Shown piece by piece: positions 1-9,243 of a stretch of DNA of 64,000 nt; positions within the stretch are counted from its first letter, which is position 1; every line of letters begins with the position of its first letter. Location of the stretch: positions 310,001-374,000 of the forward strand of contig NZ_SWMU01000002.1 of NCBI RefSeq assembly GCF_006120725.1. The letters run 5' to 3'. The position numbers were made by a program, and so were the translations under genes. The DNA comes from Mesohalobacter halotolerans. Its GTDB lineage: Bacteria > Bacteroidota > Bacteroidia > Flavobacteriales > Flavobacteriaceae. The notes beneath the pieces were generated by a model that worked only from the letters and a program-made list of their open reading frames with translations, did not search any database and was not told the origin of the DNA.

Positions 1-75
1 ATTGGGATAAAATCAGGTATTTTTAGAGATATCAAATACGATAAAAACCGTGAACCAGATAGAAGACTCAATTAA
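1..75 (+). CDS. 3' end of an upstream gene (partial)
   Basis: The first frame is open from base 1 to a TAA at 73-75 and would encode 24 C-terminal residues ending in EPDRRLN. The tail is charged and has no outer-membrane C-terminal aromatic residue, so nothing about function can be said. If real, it stops 34 bases before the preferred ridA start, which would fit a same-strand transcription unit. It is too short to separate from a chance open frame, so the call rests only on its position at the window edge. Confidence 0.35.
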   Translation: MGIKSGIFRDIKYDKNREPDRRLN

Positions 76-109
76 AGTTTCATACATTTCATACTTAAAA
101 AAGGATTAT

Positions 110-493
110 ATGTCAAAACAAATTATCAACACCGCCCATGCAGCAAAACCCATAGGTCCTTACAACCACTCAGTAAGATATGGTAACTTATTATTTACAT
201 CCGGACAAATTGCTTTAGATCTCAACGGTAAGTTAATTCAGGATTCAATTGAAGACGAAACACATCAGGTTTTTAAAAACTTAAAAGCGATTTTGAGAGA
301 AGCCGGCTTAGATTTTAATAACGTTATCAAGGTTAGCATATTTTTAAAACATATGTCAGATTTTGAGGTAGTCAATTCTGTGTATGGTAAATATTTTAAG
401 TCTGATACAGCTCCGGCCAGAGAGACTGTTCAAGTCGCTAAACTTCCTAAAGATGTCAATATAGAAATTAGCCTCATAGCAGGTCTAGATTAG
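110..493 (+). CDS. ridA: RidA family enamine/imine deaminase
   Basis: The 127-residue product fits the usual RidA length when translation begins at the ATG at 110. An earlier in-frame ATG at 50 would add a 20-residue extension the family lacks and would overlap the preceding frame. The family signature APARETVQVAKLP is present near the C terminus, with the arginine (about R104) that binds the carboxylate of the imine substrate, and the N-terminal AAKPIGPYNHSV segment is typical. RidA hydrolyses reactive 2-aminoacrylate and related enamines from PLP enzymes, protecting them from damage; it forms cytosolic trimers. It lies 4 bases before the symporter gene, so co-transcription is likely. The linkage does not reveal a specific substrate. 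Confidence 0.93.
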   Translation: MSKQIINTAHAAKPIGPYNHSVRYGNLLFTSGQIALDLNGKLIQDSIEDETHQVFKNLKAILREAGLDFNNVIKVSIFLKHMSDFEVVNSVYGKYFKSDTAPARETVQVAKLPKDVNIEISLIAGLD

Positions 494-497
494 CATT

Positions 498-2222
498 ATG
501 AGCTTATCCTATATAGATTGGGCAATAGTTATAAGCTTTTTTGTACTAAGCTTATGTATTGGTATATATACTTTAAAGTTTAGTGGAAAAAGTGTCTCAA
601 ACTTTTTTCTATCAGGTCGAAACATGCCGTGGTGGGTTTTAGGGGTTTCTATGGTGGCTACGACTTTTGCAGCTGATACACCGGGTTTAGTGGCTGGAAT
701 TGTCAGAGAAGATGGTGTCAGTGGTAATTGGGTGTGGTGGAGTTTTTTACTTACAGGGATGTTGACCGTATTTTTTTATGCTAAACTGTGGCGCAGAACA
801 GGGATTACAACAGATTTAGAATTTTACGAATTGCGTTACAGTGGTAAAAGTGCATCATTTCTAAGAGGTTTTAGAGCGCTATATCTTGGGGTATTTTTTA
901 ATGTTGTTATCATGGCAACAGTATGTCTGGCTGCGATAAAAATAGGACATGTCTTATTTGGGTTTTCGGCTTCTACATCACTAATAATTGCCTGTAGTAT
1001 CACAGCATTTTACTCGATGTTAGGTGGTCTTAAAGGCGTTCTTATTACAGATTTCGTTCAATTTATCATAGCCATGACTGGAAGTATTTGGGCTAGCATA
1101 TTTATCGTTAATAGACCTGAGATTGGTGGAATTCAAAATTTAATGCAGCATGTTGATGTACAGCATAAGCTCAATATATTTCCCAATTTTGACCAACCAG
1201 AAGTTTATATACCATTACTTGTAATTCCTTTAGCCGTTCAATGGTGGAGTGTTTGGTATCCCGGTGCAGAACCCGGTGGTGGCGGATACATCGTCCAACG
1301 CATGTTGGCTGCAAAAAATGAAAAACACGCGACTTTAGCGACTTTATTTTTTAATGTCATGCACTATGCTATAAGACCTTGGCCTTGGATAATTATGGGT
1401 TTGGCTTCTATTGTGATTTATCCAAATCTTATTGATCTCCAACAAGCTTATCCTAACTTGGACTCAGAATTTATCAAAAACGATTTGTCATATGCTGCTA
1501 TGCTTCAACTTTTACCGGCTGGACTAATTGGTATCGTCGTGACTTCGCTAATTGCCGCATTTATGAGTACGATATCAACACACTTAAATTGGGGCAGCAG
1601 TTATATCGTAAATGATTTTTATGTGAGATTTATCAAACCAGATGCATCGTCTAAAGAACAGGTTCTTATTGGGAGATTATCTATATTAATCATGATGGTA
1701 TTGTCTGCTTTATTGGCTTTTGTTCTAGAAGAAGCTAAAGATGCATTTGACTTGTTACTTCAAATTGGGGCTGGTACAGGGTTGTTGTTTATCGTAAGAT
1801 GGTTTTGGTATCGCGTGAATCCCTATAGCGAAATCACAGCCATGCTGGTTTCTTTTCTCATTGCGTTGGTGTTTTTTGTTAATAAAAAAACTGATTATCA
1901 GTGGTTTGCAATTCAACAATATGAAGAACTTATCTATGGTGTTATTATTACAAGCATAGCATGGATGGGGGTGAGTTTACTGACTTCACCAAGTCAAAAA
2001 TCAACATTAGAATCCTTTGATCAGAAAGCATTTAAAAACGCTTCAAAATTTCATAATTTTAAGTACCAAATTGTATCATTTTTAGCAGCAACCATTGGGG
2101 TTTATGCTTTGCTGTTTGGTATTGGCCAGGCCATATTTGGTCACCTCTCTTCTACTCTATTTTCTGCTTTGATAACCTTAACATGCTCGATTGTGGTATA
2201 TAAATTTTGGAAAAAGATATGA
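498..2222 (+). CDS. Sodium:solute symporter (SSS family)
   Basis: A 574-residue polytopic membrane protein of about 13 hydrophobic segments. It carries family landmarks: an N-terminal YIDWAIVISFF helix, the FFLSGRNMPWW loop, and GGLKGVLITDFVQF around residues 172-190, which corresponds to the SSS signature. The family couples inward sodium flux to uptake of sugars, amino acids, inositol or similar solutes in the LeuT fold. The substrate cannot be read from the sequence; Bacteroidota have many paralogues. It begins 4 bases after ridA and is probably co-transcribed. Its TGA directly abuts the stop of the convergent aroE gene, leaving no intergenic base and no room for an independent terminator. 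Confidence 0.9.
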   Translation: MSLSYIDWAIVISFFVLSLCIGIYTLKFSGKSVSNFFLSGRNMPWWVLGVSMVATTFAADTPGLVAGIVREDGVSGNWVWWSFLLTGMLTVFFYAKLWRRTGITTDLEFYELRYSGKSASFLRGFRALYLGVFFNVVIMATVCLAAIKIGHVLFGFSASTSLIIACSITAFYSMLGGLKGVLITDFVQFIIAMTGSIWASIFIVNRPEIGGIQNLMQHVDVQHKLNIFPNFDQPEVYIPLLVIPLAVQWWSVWYPGAEPGGGGYIVQRMLAAKNEKHATLATLFFNVMHYAIRPWPWIIMGLASIVIYPNLIDLQQAYPNLDSEFIKNDLSYAAMLQLLPAGLIGIVVTSLIAAFMSTISTHLNWGSSYIVNDFYVRFIKPDASSKEQVLIGRLSILIMMVLSALLAFVLEEAKDAFDLLLQIGAGTGLLFIVRWFWYRVNPYSEITAMLVSFLIALVFFVNKKTDYQWFAIQQYEELIYGVIITSIAWMGVSLLTSPSQKSTLESFDQKAFKNASKFHNFKYQIVSFLAATIGVYALLFGIGQAIFGHLSSTLFSALITLTCSIVVYKFWKKI

Positions 2223-2951
2223 TTATGCATTCCAAATTTCCCAGGATTTTTCAGCTTGAAATCTCAACATATCGTAACCGTTACAAATTTTAGCACCTTG
2301 ATTATTTCCTTGGGCTAAAAAGGTGCTTACTTTAGGGTTGTAAACCAAATCAAATAAAAAATGTTTTTGATTTAAATAGGCATAGGGAATATCCGGCGAT
2401 TCATCAATATTCGGATAAGTTCCCAGCGGTGTACAATTAATGATAAGATAATGAGCGTTCATTGTATTCTTATTGATATCATTATAATGGATTTGGTTGT
2501 TAACAGGTTGTCTGGATACTATCTTATAATCGATATCAAAGGACTTCAGGGCATAACAAATTGCTTTTGAAGCACCGCCAGAGCCTAAAACTAATGCCTT
2601 TTGATGATGTTTTTCTAGTAAAGGAAACAGCGCCGACATAAAACCAAATACATCAGTATTATAGCCGTATAATTTATTCTGGACAATTTTAATGGTATTT
2701 ACAGCACCTACAGCTTTAGCGGTTTGATCTAATTGATCTAAAAACTCTATGACACTTTGTTTATAAGGAATCGTAACATTTAAACCCTTTAAATTTTTTT
2801 CGCGAATTAATACTGATTTTAACTTTAAAATATTATCAATATCATAATTTTCATACGTAGCATCAATATTTAAGTTATCAAACTTTTGAGTAAAATAAGT
2901 CTTTGAGAAAGAATAATCTATATCTTTTCCAATTAAACCAAATTTATGCAT
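2223..2951 (-). CDS. aroE: Shikimate dehydrogenase
   Basis: The 242-residue product catalyses NADPH-dependent reduction of 3-dehydroshikimate in aromatic amino acid synthesis. The N-terminal substrate domain starts with GLIGKDIDYSFSK. The catalytic lysine sits in NVTIPYK (about K64) and its partner aspartate in YGYNTD (about D100). The glycine-rich nucleotide loop GSGGAS lies at about 123-128. It is shorter than the roughly 270-residue enterobacterial enzyme, as is common in this phylum. Its ATG overlaps the stop of the upstream DUF368 gene by 8 bases, so it is the last gene of a seven-gene operon. Nothing in its function explains the link to glucan metabolism; likely simple operon sharing. 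Confidence 0.95.
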   Translation of the reverse strand: MHKFGLIGKDIDYSFSKTYFTQKFDNLNIDATYENYDIDNILKLKSVLIREKNLKGLNVTIPYKQSVIEFLDQLDQTAKAVGAVNTIKIVQNKLYGYNTDVFGFMSALFPLLEKHHQKALVLGSGGASKAICYALKSFDIDYKIVSRQPVNNQIHYNDINKNTMNAHYLIINCTPLGTYPNIDESPDIPYAYLNQKHFLFDLVYNPKVSTFLAQGNNQGAKICNGYDMLRFQAEKSWEIWNA

Positions 2952-3969
2952 AGCGCTTAGTTTTATTACGTTTGTCGTACCAAACTAAAAATAATATAAT
3001 GGAAATACCTACAAGGATAAAAAAAATAGCCATGTAAGTAGAAGATAAATCAAAATCTGGCCAATAGCGCTTGTAATTTTTAATGATAGGCTCTTGATTT
3101 GAATCCAAAAGTATTTCTCCTGCGCTATTCTTATCAAAGATTTTTTCTTTCCATGGCCAAACAACACCTAAACTCCCAGTTATAAAACCAATAATTGTTG
3201 CAAATGTATTATTTCTAAAATGCTTCAATACATAACCTAAAACATGAGAGATGCTGACTAATCCTAATACAGATCCAGCTGTAAAAACACCTAATATTTT
3301 GAGTAAATGAACCCTTTGTGCATTATCCGTAAAACTGAAATCCCATCTGAATATTTCAGTGATAGTATCATAAAGAGCGTTAACAGAGTCAACCAATAAC
3401 AGCACATAATTTCCCATTAAAATGAGTAAAAATGATCCCGATAAACCCGGTAAAGTCATACCCGAAACACTCACAAATCCACACAATAACACAAACCAAA
3501 GGTTATCATTTTGTGTAGCAGGTTCTAAAAGGCTAATCATCAAACCACCTATTGCGCCTAAACTCATAAAAACAATTTGAGATTTTGACTTGAGATCAAA
3601 ATCTTTACTAAGGTAATAAATAGACCCTAGAATCATTCCAAAAAAAGTAGCCCAAACATAGATTTCAAATTTTATGATCAAGTAATCTAAGATTTTTGAA
3701 ACACTAAAATAGCTGATAACCATTCCTAAAACTAAAAGACTGATAAATCTGTAATTGATATATTGTAAAAAGCTTTTAAATCTACCATTTACAATCAACA
3801 ACACTGCTTTGGTATTAAACTTTTGAAGTGAGTAAATAAATTCTTCATAAAATCCTGCAACAAAAGCGACTACACCACCAGAAACCCCAGGGACTTTATT
3901 TGCAGCACCCATAGCAATTCCTTTGACTACGAGTATTACTTTGTCTGTTAAAGTGCGCGTGGCTTCCAT
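2944..3969 (-). CDS. DUF368 membrane protein, first of two tandem copies (likely polyprenyl-phosphate carrier)
   Basis: A 341-residue membrane protein with about 9-10 hydrophobic segments. It holds the two family repeats: KVPGVSGGVVAFVAGFYEEF near residues 26-45 and the related LPGLSGSFLLILMGNY in the second half. DUF368 proteins were shown in 2022 to return undecaprenyl phosphate from the outer to the inner leaflet of the cytoplasmic membrane (PopT-type carriers). That role would recycle lipid carrier for peptidoglycan and surface polysaccharides. The first motif has GAANKVPG where the second copy has GAADVVPG, an Asp-to-Asn difference. It starts 2 bases after the other DUF368 gene and overlaps aroE by 8 bases, so translational coupling is likely. 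Confidence 0.9.
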   Translation of the reverse strand: MEATRTLTDKVILVVKGIAMGAANKVPGVSGGVVAFVAGFYEEFIYSLQKFNTKAVLLIVNGRFKSFLQYINYRFISLLVLGMVISYFSVSKILDYLIIKFEIYVWATFFGMILGSIYYLSKDFDLKSKSQIVFMSLGAIGGLMISLLEPATQNDNLWFVLLCGFVSVSGMTLPGLSGSFLLILMGNYVLLLVDSVNALYDTITEIFRWDFSFTDNAQRVHLLKILGVFTAGSVLGLVSISHVLGYVLKHFRNNTFATIIGFITGSLGVVWPWKEKIFDKNSAGEILLDSNQEPIIKNYKRYWPDFDLSSTYMAIFFILVGISIILFLVWYDKRNKTKRYA

Positions 3970-3971
3970 TT

Positions 3972-4892
3972 TTAAGATTTCTTATAAGACCATCGTTCTA
4001 AAATGAATATCAATGCAAATCCTAAAATAGCTAAAAGGATAGCAGTAATCACTTGTGGCTGACCGTCAAAGTTGTGTGGCAAAACGGAGGTTTGCCTTAA
4101 AATCACTTCTTTGCCTTGAATGATTTCAGAATTAATGACATTTTTCCAAGGCCAAATTTTATTTAAAGACCCAACTATAAATCCTGTTAATATGGCTAGG
4201 GTTATATTTTCATAATGTTGAAACAACCATTTTAAAAGTCTTGAAAATGACAAGAGTCCAACTACAGCACCAATTCCAACAGTGGCTATAGTTTTGACGT
4301 CTAAAGCACTGACAGCCTCTAAAATTTGTTTGTATGCGCCTAATAGCACTAAAATAAAAGCACCTGAAATTCCAGGTAAAATCATTGCACAAATGGCTAA
4401 AGCACCGCAAAAAAAGAGGTAAACTAAGCTTTGGGTTTCTCCAGCCGGAGTTAAGGTAGTAATAAAGTAAGCCATAACTGCTCCCAAAACCAAACACAGG
4501 ATATAACTGAGTTTCCACTTTGGGATTTGTTTACCAATATACCACACACTGGCCAGGACTAATCCAAAAAAAAATGACCAAACCATAATAGGATGATTGT
4601 CTAACAGATACTTCATCAGTTTCATTAATGACAAAACGCTGATGCCAATTCCAATCAATAATGATGTCAAAAAATTACCATTAAGTTTTTTCCACATCTC
4701 TGGAAAACCTTGCTGACTCCAGATTCTCAATAAGCTCAAATCAATATTACTGATTGTGGTTACTAATTCCTCATAAATTCCCGTAATAAATGCAATAGTA
4801 CCTCCAGAGACACCGGGGACGACATCAGCGGCACCCATAGCCATACCTTTAAAAGAAATTAAAAGGTAATCTTTAAATTTTCTATCGGTCAT
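3972..4892 (-). CDS. DUF368 membrane protein, second tandem copy (likely polyprenyl-phosphate carrier)
   Basis: About 306 residues from the ATG at 4892; an earlier start at 4958 would overlap the GH31 gene by 77 bases, so the inner ATG (11-base overlap) is preferred. The protein begins with a short basic segment, then GAADVVPGVSGGTIAFITGIYEEL; the second motif is LPGISGAFILVLLGAY. It is clearly paralogous to the neighbouring DUF368 gene, though divergent across most of its length, so the duplication is old. Known relatives transport undecaprenyl phosphate across the cytoplasmic membrane. Two copies in tandem may work as a heterodimer or on different carriers; this is inference. It lies inside a glycogen-type operon. 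Confidence 0.9.
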   Translation of the reverse strand: MTDRKFKDYLLISFKGMAMGAADVVPGVSGGTIAFITGIYEELVTTISNIDLSLLRIWSQQGFPEMWKKLNGNFLTSLLIGIGISVLSLMKLMKYLLDNHPIMVWSFFFGLVLASVWYIGKQIPKWKLSYILCLVLGAVMAYFITTLTPAGETQSLVYLFFCGALAICAMILPGISGAFILVLLGAYKQILEAVSALDVKTIATVGIGAVVGLLSFSRLLKWLFQHYENITLAILTGFIVGSLNKIWPWKNVINSEIIQGKEVILRQTSVLPHNFDGQPQVITAILLAILGFALIFILERWSYKKS

Positions 4893-7293
4893 TACTGGAT
4901 TTGATATGGATTTCAGAAAAATCTTTAGTGATTTTGAAACTGGTTTTAGATTCGTCAAACTCTAATTCGTCCAAACTTACCTTAACATTATCGATTTCAA
5001 TTTCAAAAATATCAAACGGCAAGCCTACTAAATTGATTTTAAAATAATCATAAGATGTGTCGTATTTACCTAATTTATGTTGTGCAATGATGAGATCATC
5101 TTGTTTTCCGGTCAGTTTAAAATTTCTAAAGCTATATCGCCCTTTTTTGTAATCATAGCCATCCTGTGCATCTTCATATACTTGAGAAGTTTCTTCACCA
5201 AGTTTAAAGTAAATATCGAGTTTTAGTTCTTTAATTTCAAGTTCACCAACAAATTGTTGTACAGGGTATTTTGGAATGATAGCACCAGCTTTAACGTATA
5301 TTGGCATACTGTCCATATCTGCATCTACCCACATTTCTTTGCCTCCACTAAAATAAGTGTTATCCCAGAAATTATACCATTCTCCTCTTGGGAAATACAT
5401 ACGTCGACCTTTTGAATGCGGTTCTAAAATGGGACAAACCAATATTTTGTTACCAAAAATAAATTCATCAGTTCTAAAATGAGTTTGAGGATCATTCTGG
5501 TCAAAATAGACTAGTGGTTTTATAATGGGAAGACCTTCAGTTGAGTATTGATAAAAAGCTGTATACAAATAAGGAAGCAGAGTATAGCGCAACTCAATAA
5601 ATTTTCTGGTAATGTCTGTGACATCATCGTCAAATGTCCAAGGCTCTTGATCGCCGTGATGACCGCTTGAATGGGTACGACAAAACGGGTGAAATACCCC
5701 GAGTTGTATCCATCTCACAAATAATTCACTATTGGGTTGTTCTGCAAAACCACCAATATCTGAACCTGTAAAAGCCATACCGGACAAATTCATACGCTGG
5801 ACTTGTGTATTGGCTATCCATAGATGTTCCCAGGTTGCAACATTGTCCCCAGTCCATGAAGTTCCGTATCGCTGTGCACCACTATAGGCTGAACGGGTAA
5901 TCACAAAAGGACGTTTGGGATACCCGTATTTTTTAACTCCTTCAAAGGTTGCTCTAGCCATTTGAGTTCCATAAACATTATGGGCTTTCCTGTGACTACA
6001 TGGATGACCATCGTAATCATGTCTTACATCGTCTGGAAAGGTCTTATTAGGAACTTCCATAACAGCGGGTTCATTCATATCATTCCAAACCCCTTTAACA
6101 CCAATATCAGCGATTAAATCTTTATATAAATCTGCCCACCATTCCCTGACCTCTGGTTTTGTAAAATCTGGAAAACAACACTCACCAGGCCATACCTTTC
6201 CTATCATGTGGGGACCATCTGCACGTTTACAAAAATAATCTTTTTCTAAACCGTCTTTATAAATTTCGTATTCGTCGTCTATTTTTATACCCGGATCAAT
6301 AATGACAACAGTTTTAAAGCCATCATCTGCCAGTTCTTTTACCATTCTTTTGGGATCTGGAAAATAGTCTTTATTCCACGTAAAGCATCTAAACCCATCC
6401 ATATAATCAATATCGAGATAAAGGCCGTCACAGGGTATTTTAAGTTCTCTAAATTTTTGAGCGACTTCTTTAAACCGACTTTCTGGATAATAACTCCACT
6501 TGCATTGATGATAGCCTAAAGCCCACAATGGTGGTAATTCGGCATGGCCAGTCAAATCTGTATAGTTACTCACAACATTTTCCATTTTTGGCCCGTAAAT
6601 AAAGTAGTAGTTCATTTCACCACCTTGTGCCCAAAAACTTGTGATATTATGGCGTTCTTGGCAAAAATCAAAAAATGTTCTGAATGAATTGTCAAAAAAT
6701 ATTCCATAAGCCTGTTGATGGTGAAGTCCGATGTAAAATGGAACAGCTTTGTAAATAGGATCTTTATCTTTAGAAAATGCATATTCGTCTGTTGGCCAAT
6801 TTTGAACACGCTTGCCTCTTAAGTTAGAGTGCATAGGCTTATCGCCCATACCGTAAAACGCCTCTTTTTCTTGGGTTTTTTTACTCATCTTTACGACATT
6901 TCCGCCTTTGTCGTATAATTCTTCATAATGAAAGCCTACTTCATCTTCATTGATAAGCTGACCCTTGGTATCGTATATTTTATTTTGGAGACTCTTTTTC
7001 TCTATTTTACATACAAGTTTTGAAGTGGTTACAATATAATTTTCTACATCTTCAGACACTTCTAACTTGTTGTATCCCTTAACGCTTTTTTCTGATATTG
7101 CATATGAAAAATCATCTTCAAGTTGCCCTCGTACGCCGTATCTAAATCTTATCACACTATCTCTTAAAATACTGAGTTCTAAGACAATATTATTTTTAGT
7201 TTTAAAGTATAATTTATCTACATTTTGTTCAAATGAAATAACTTCGTTAGGAAATTGATTTCCCAATTCATGCAACTCGGTGTTTGTAATCAT
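4882..7293 (-). CDS. Glycoside hydrolase family 31 alpha-glucosidase
   Basis: An 803-residue GH31 enzyme with the N-terminal beta-sandwich, central barrel and C-terminal beta domains of the family. The nucleophile is the aspartate of VWNDMNEP (about D405) and the acid/base is the aspartate of SWTGDNVATWEHL (about D483). FRTHSSGHHGDQEPW matches the substrate-binding stretch near the end of the barrel. There is no signal peptide, so it should act in the cytoplasm. Family members release alpha-linked glucose from the non-reducing ends of maltooligosaccharides or glycogen. It begins 45 bases after glgB and fits as the trimming or salvage enzyme of this glucan operon. Alpha-xylosidase activity cannot be fully excluded. 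Confidence 0.93.
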   Translation of the reverse strand: MITNTELHELGNQFPNEVISFEQNVDKLYFKTKNNIVLELSILRDSVIRFRYGVRGQLEDDFSYAISEKSVKGYNKLEVSEDVENYIVTTSKLVCKIEKKSLQNKIYDTKGQLINEDEVGFHYEELYDKGGNVVKMSKKTQEKEAFYGMGDKPMHSNLRGKRVQNWPTDEYAFSKDKDPIYKAVPFYIGLHHQQAYGIFFDNSFRTFFDFCQERHNITSFWAQGGEMNYYFIYGPKMENVVSNYTDLTGHAELPPLWALGYHQCKWSYYPESRFKEVAQKFRELKIPCDGLYLDIDYMDGFRCFTWNKDYFPDPKRMVKELADDGFKTVVIIDPGIKIDDEYEIYKDGLEKDYFCKRADGPHMIGKVWPGECCFPDFTKPEVREWWADLYKDLIADIGVKGVWNDMNEPAVMEVPNKTFPDDVRHDYDGHPCSHRKAHNVYGTQMARATFEGVKKYGYPKRPFVITRSAYSGAQRYGTSWTGDNVATWEHLWIANTQVQRMNLSGMAFTGSDIGGFAEQPNSELFVRWIQLGVFHPFCRTHSSGHHGDQEPWTFDDDVTDITRKFIELRYTLLPYLYTAFYQYSTEGLPIIKPLVYFDQNDPQTHFRTDEFIFGNKILVCPILEPHSKGRRMYFPRGEWYNFWDNTYFSGGKEMWVDADMDSMPIYVKAGAIIPKYPVQQFVGELEIKELKLDIYFKLGEETSQVYEDAQDGYDYKKGRYSFRNFKLTGKQDDLIIAQHKLGKYDTSYDYFKINLVGLPFDIFEIEIDNVKVSLDELEFDESKTSFKITKDFSEIHIKSSNDR

Positions 7294-7338
7294 ATCTTAG
7301 TCAATTATTTTAAGGCACAAATATAAGGCTTGCTTTAT

Positions 7339-9243
7339 TTAAATAGCTTTAAAAATTAAAAATCCTAAGGGTGGTAAGTCAAGATTAATTGATGTATTTT
7401 TATTATGGTGTTCAAGCTTTTCTATTTTTACGTTTTTGTTCTTATAATGTCCGGTACCACCGTAGGTTTTGTCATCTGAATTTAGCAAAAGCTTCAAAGA
7501 TTTTATGTTTTCAATTCCTATTCTGTAGTTTTCACGAGGTACCGGTGTAAAGTTGCAAACCACAATCAATTTATGATTATCCTTATCTTTTCTGATATAG
7601 GATAAAACAGAGTTTTCAGCATCGTTATAGTCAATCCACTCAAAGCCTTTATCAATAAATTGTTGTTCGTGTAGAGCTGTTTCTTTTCTGTATAAAGCAT
7701 TGAGTTCTGCTATTAAATTTAAGACACCTTTGTTAAGTTTATTTTCTAACAGATGCCAATCAAGGCTATTCTGAAAATTCCATTCATCGTATTGACCAAA
7801 TTCTGCACCTTGAAAGATTAAATTGGTTCCTGGATGAGTAAACATATAACCAAATAACAGCCTCAAATTAGCAAACTTTTGCCATTGATCTCCAGGCATT
7901 TTGTTTACTAAAGATTGTTTGCCATAGACCACTTCATCATGCGATAGCGGAAGCATAAAATTTTCTGTAAATGCATAATTTAAACTAAAAGTCAATTCGT
8001 TATGATGATGCTTTCTATAAATTGGTTCTTTGGAAAAATATTCTAAAGTATCATTCATCCAGCCCATCATCCATTTCATACCAAATCCTAAACCACCTAG
8101 AAAAGTGGGGCGAGACACTTGCGGATAACTTGTAGATTCTTCTGCGATGGTCTGTACATCAGGGTAATTTTTGTAAACCTCTTCGTTAAATTCTTTGATG
8201 AATGAAACGGCTTCGAGATATTCATTACCACCGTAAATATTGGGTTCCCATTCACCGTCTTCTCTTGAGTAGTCTAGATACAGCATTGATGCCACGGCAT
8301 CGACTCTCAGACCGTCAATATGGTATTTGTCTAACCAAAATAATGCATTACTGATTAAAAACGCTTTAACTTCGTTTCGTCCATAATTGAATATGAGAGA
8401 TTTCCAGTCGGGATGATAACCTTTACTCCTATCTGGATGTTCATAAAGATGTGTACCATCAAAAAACCCTAATCCATGAGCATCTTCCGGAAAATGTGAT
8501 GGCACCCAATCCAAAATAACACCAATATCATTCTGGTGAAATTTTTCTACCAATGTCATAAATTCTTCGGGGTAACCAAACCTTGATGTTGGGGCAAAAT
8601 AGCCTGTAATTTGATAGCCCCAACTTGGGTCGTATGGATATTCCATAATAGGCATAAACTCAACATGAGTAAAATTTAATGATTTTACGTGTTTGACGAG
8701 GTCATCAGCCAATTCTAAATAGCTTAAGCTTCGATCTTCTTCGACAACTTTTTTCCAGGACCCTAAATGAACTTCATAGACTGAAAAAGGGGATTTGATG
8801 GCGTTTTTAGTTTTTCTTTTTTGCATCCAAGTTCCATCTTTCCATGTTTTATTCAGTTTCCAAACCACAGAAGCAGTCTTTGGAGGATGCTCGCAGTGTT
8901 TTGCAAAAGGGTCAGCTTTTTCAGTTTTGATGTCATTATTATGTGATAAAACTTTGTATTTATAAATATCACCTTGCTTCACACCAGGAATAAATCCTTC
9001 CCAAATACCACTTTCATCCCATCTTACATTGAGCTGATGTTCACCTTCTATCCAGTAATTGAAGTTGCCAATCACCGATACTTTTTTTGCTGAAGGTGCC
9101 CAAACAGCAAAGTAAGTTCCTTCTTCACCATCAACAGTCATAGGGTGAGAACCTAATTTCTCATAAAGTCTGAAGTGTTTTCCGGTTTTAAAAAGATCGA
9201 TATCAAAATCTGTAAATAGGCTGTGTACTTTGACTTTACTCAT
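7339..9243 (-). CDS. glgB: 1,4-alpha-glucan branching enzyme (GH13)
   Basis: The 634-residue protein transfers alpha-1,4 chain segments to form alpha-1,6 branches. It has an N-terminal CBM48 module (about 45-120, YFAVWAPSAKKVSVIGNFN), the GH13 barrel, and a C-terminal beta domain. The nucleophile lies in DGLRVDAVASMLYLDYS (about D315) and the catalytic glutamate in IAEESTSYP (E368/E369). The LSHDEVVYGK motif supplies the transition-state aspartate. It lacks the extra N-terminal domain of the roughly 730-residue enterobacterial enzyme. Its start overlaps the maltokinase stop by 8 bases. Working after GlgE, it would branch maltosyl-extended chains. Confidence 0.97.
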   Translation of the reverse strand: MSKVKVHSLFTDFDIDLFKTGKHFRLYEKLGSHPMTVDGEEGTYFAVWAPSAKKVSVIGNFNYWIEGEHQLNVRWDESGIWEGFIPGVKQGDIYKYKVLSHNNDIKTEKADPFAKHCEHPPKTASVVWKLNKTWKDGTWMQKRKTKNAIKSPFSVYEVHLGSWKKVVEEDRSLSYLELADDLVKHVKSLNFTHVEFMPIMEYPYDPSWGYQITGYFAPTSRFGYPEEFMTLVEKFHQNDIGVILDWVPSHFPEDAHGLGFFDGTHLYEHPDRSKGYHPDWKSLIFNYGRNEVKAFLISNALFWLDKYHIDGLRVDAVASMLYLDYSREDGEWEPNIYGGNEYLEAVSFIKEFNEEVYKNYPDVQTIAEESTSYPQVSRPTFLGGLGFGMKWMMGWMNDTLEYFSKEPIYRKHHHNELTFSLNYAFTENFMLPLSHDEVVYGKQSLVNKMPGDQWQKFANLRLLFGYMFTHPGTNLIFQGAEFGQYDEWNFQNSLDWHLLENKLNKGVLNLIAELNALYRKETALHEQQFIDKGFEWIDYNDAENSVLSYIRKDKDNHKLIVVCNFTPVPRENYRIGIENIKSLKLLLNSDDKTYGGTGHYKNKNVKIEKLEHHNKNTSINLDLPPLGFLIFKAI

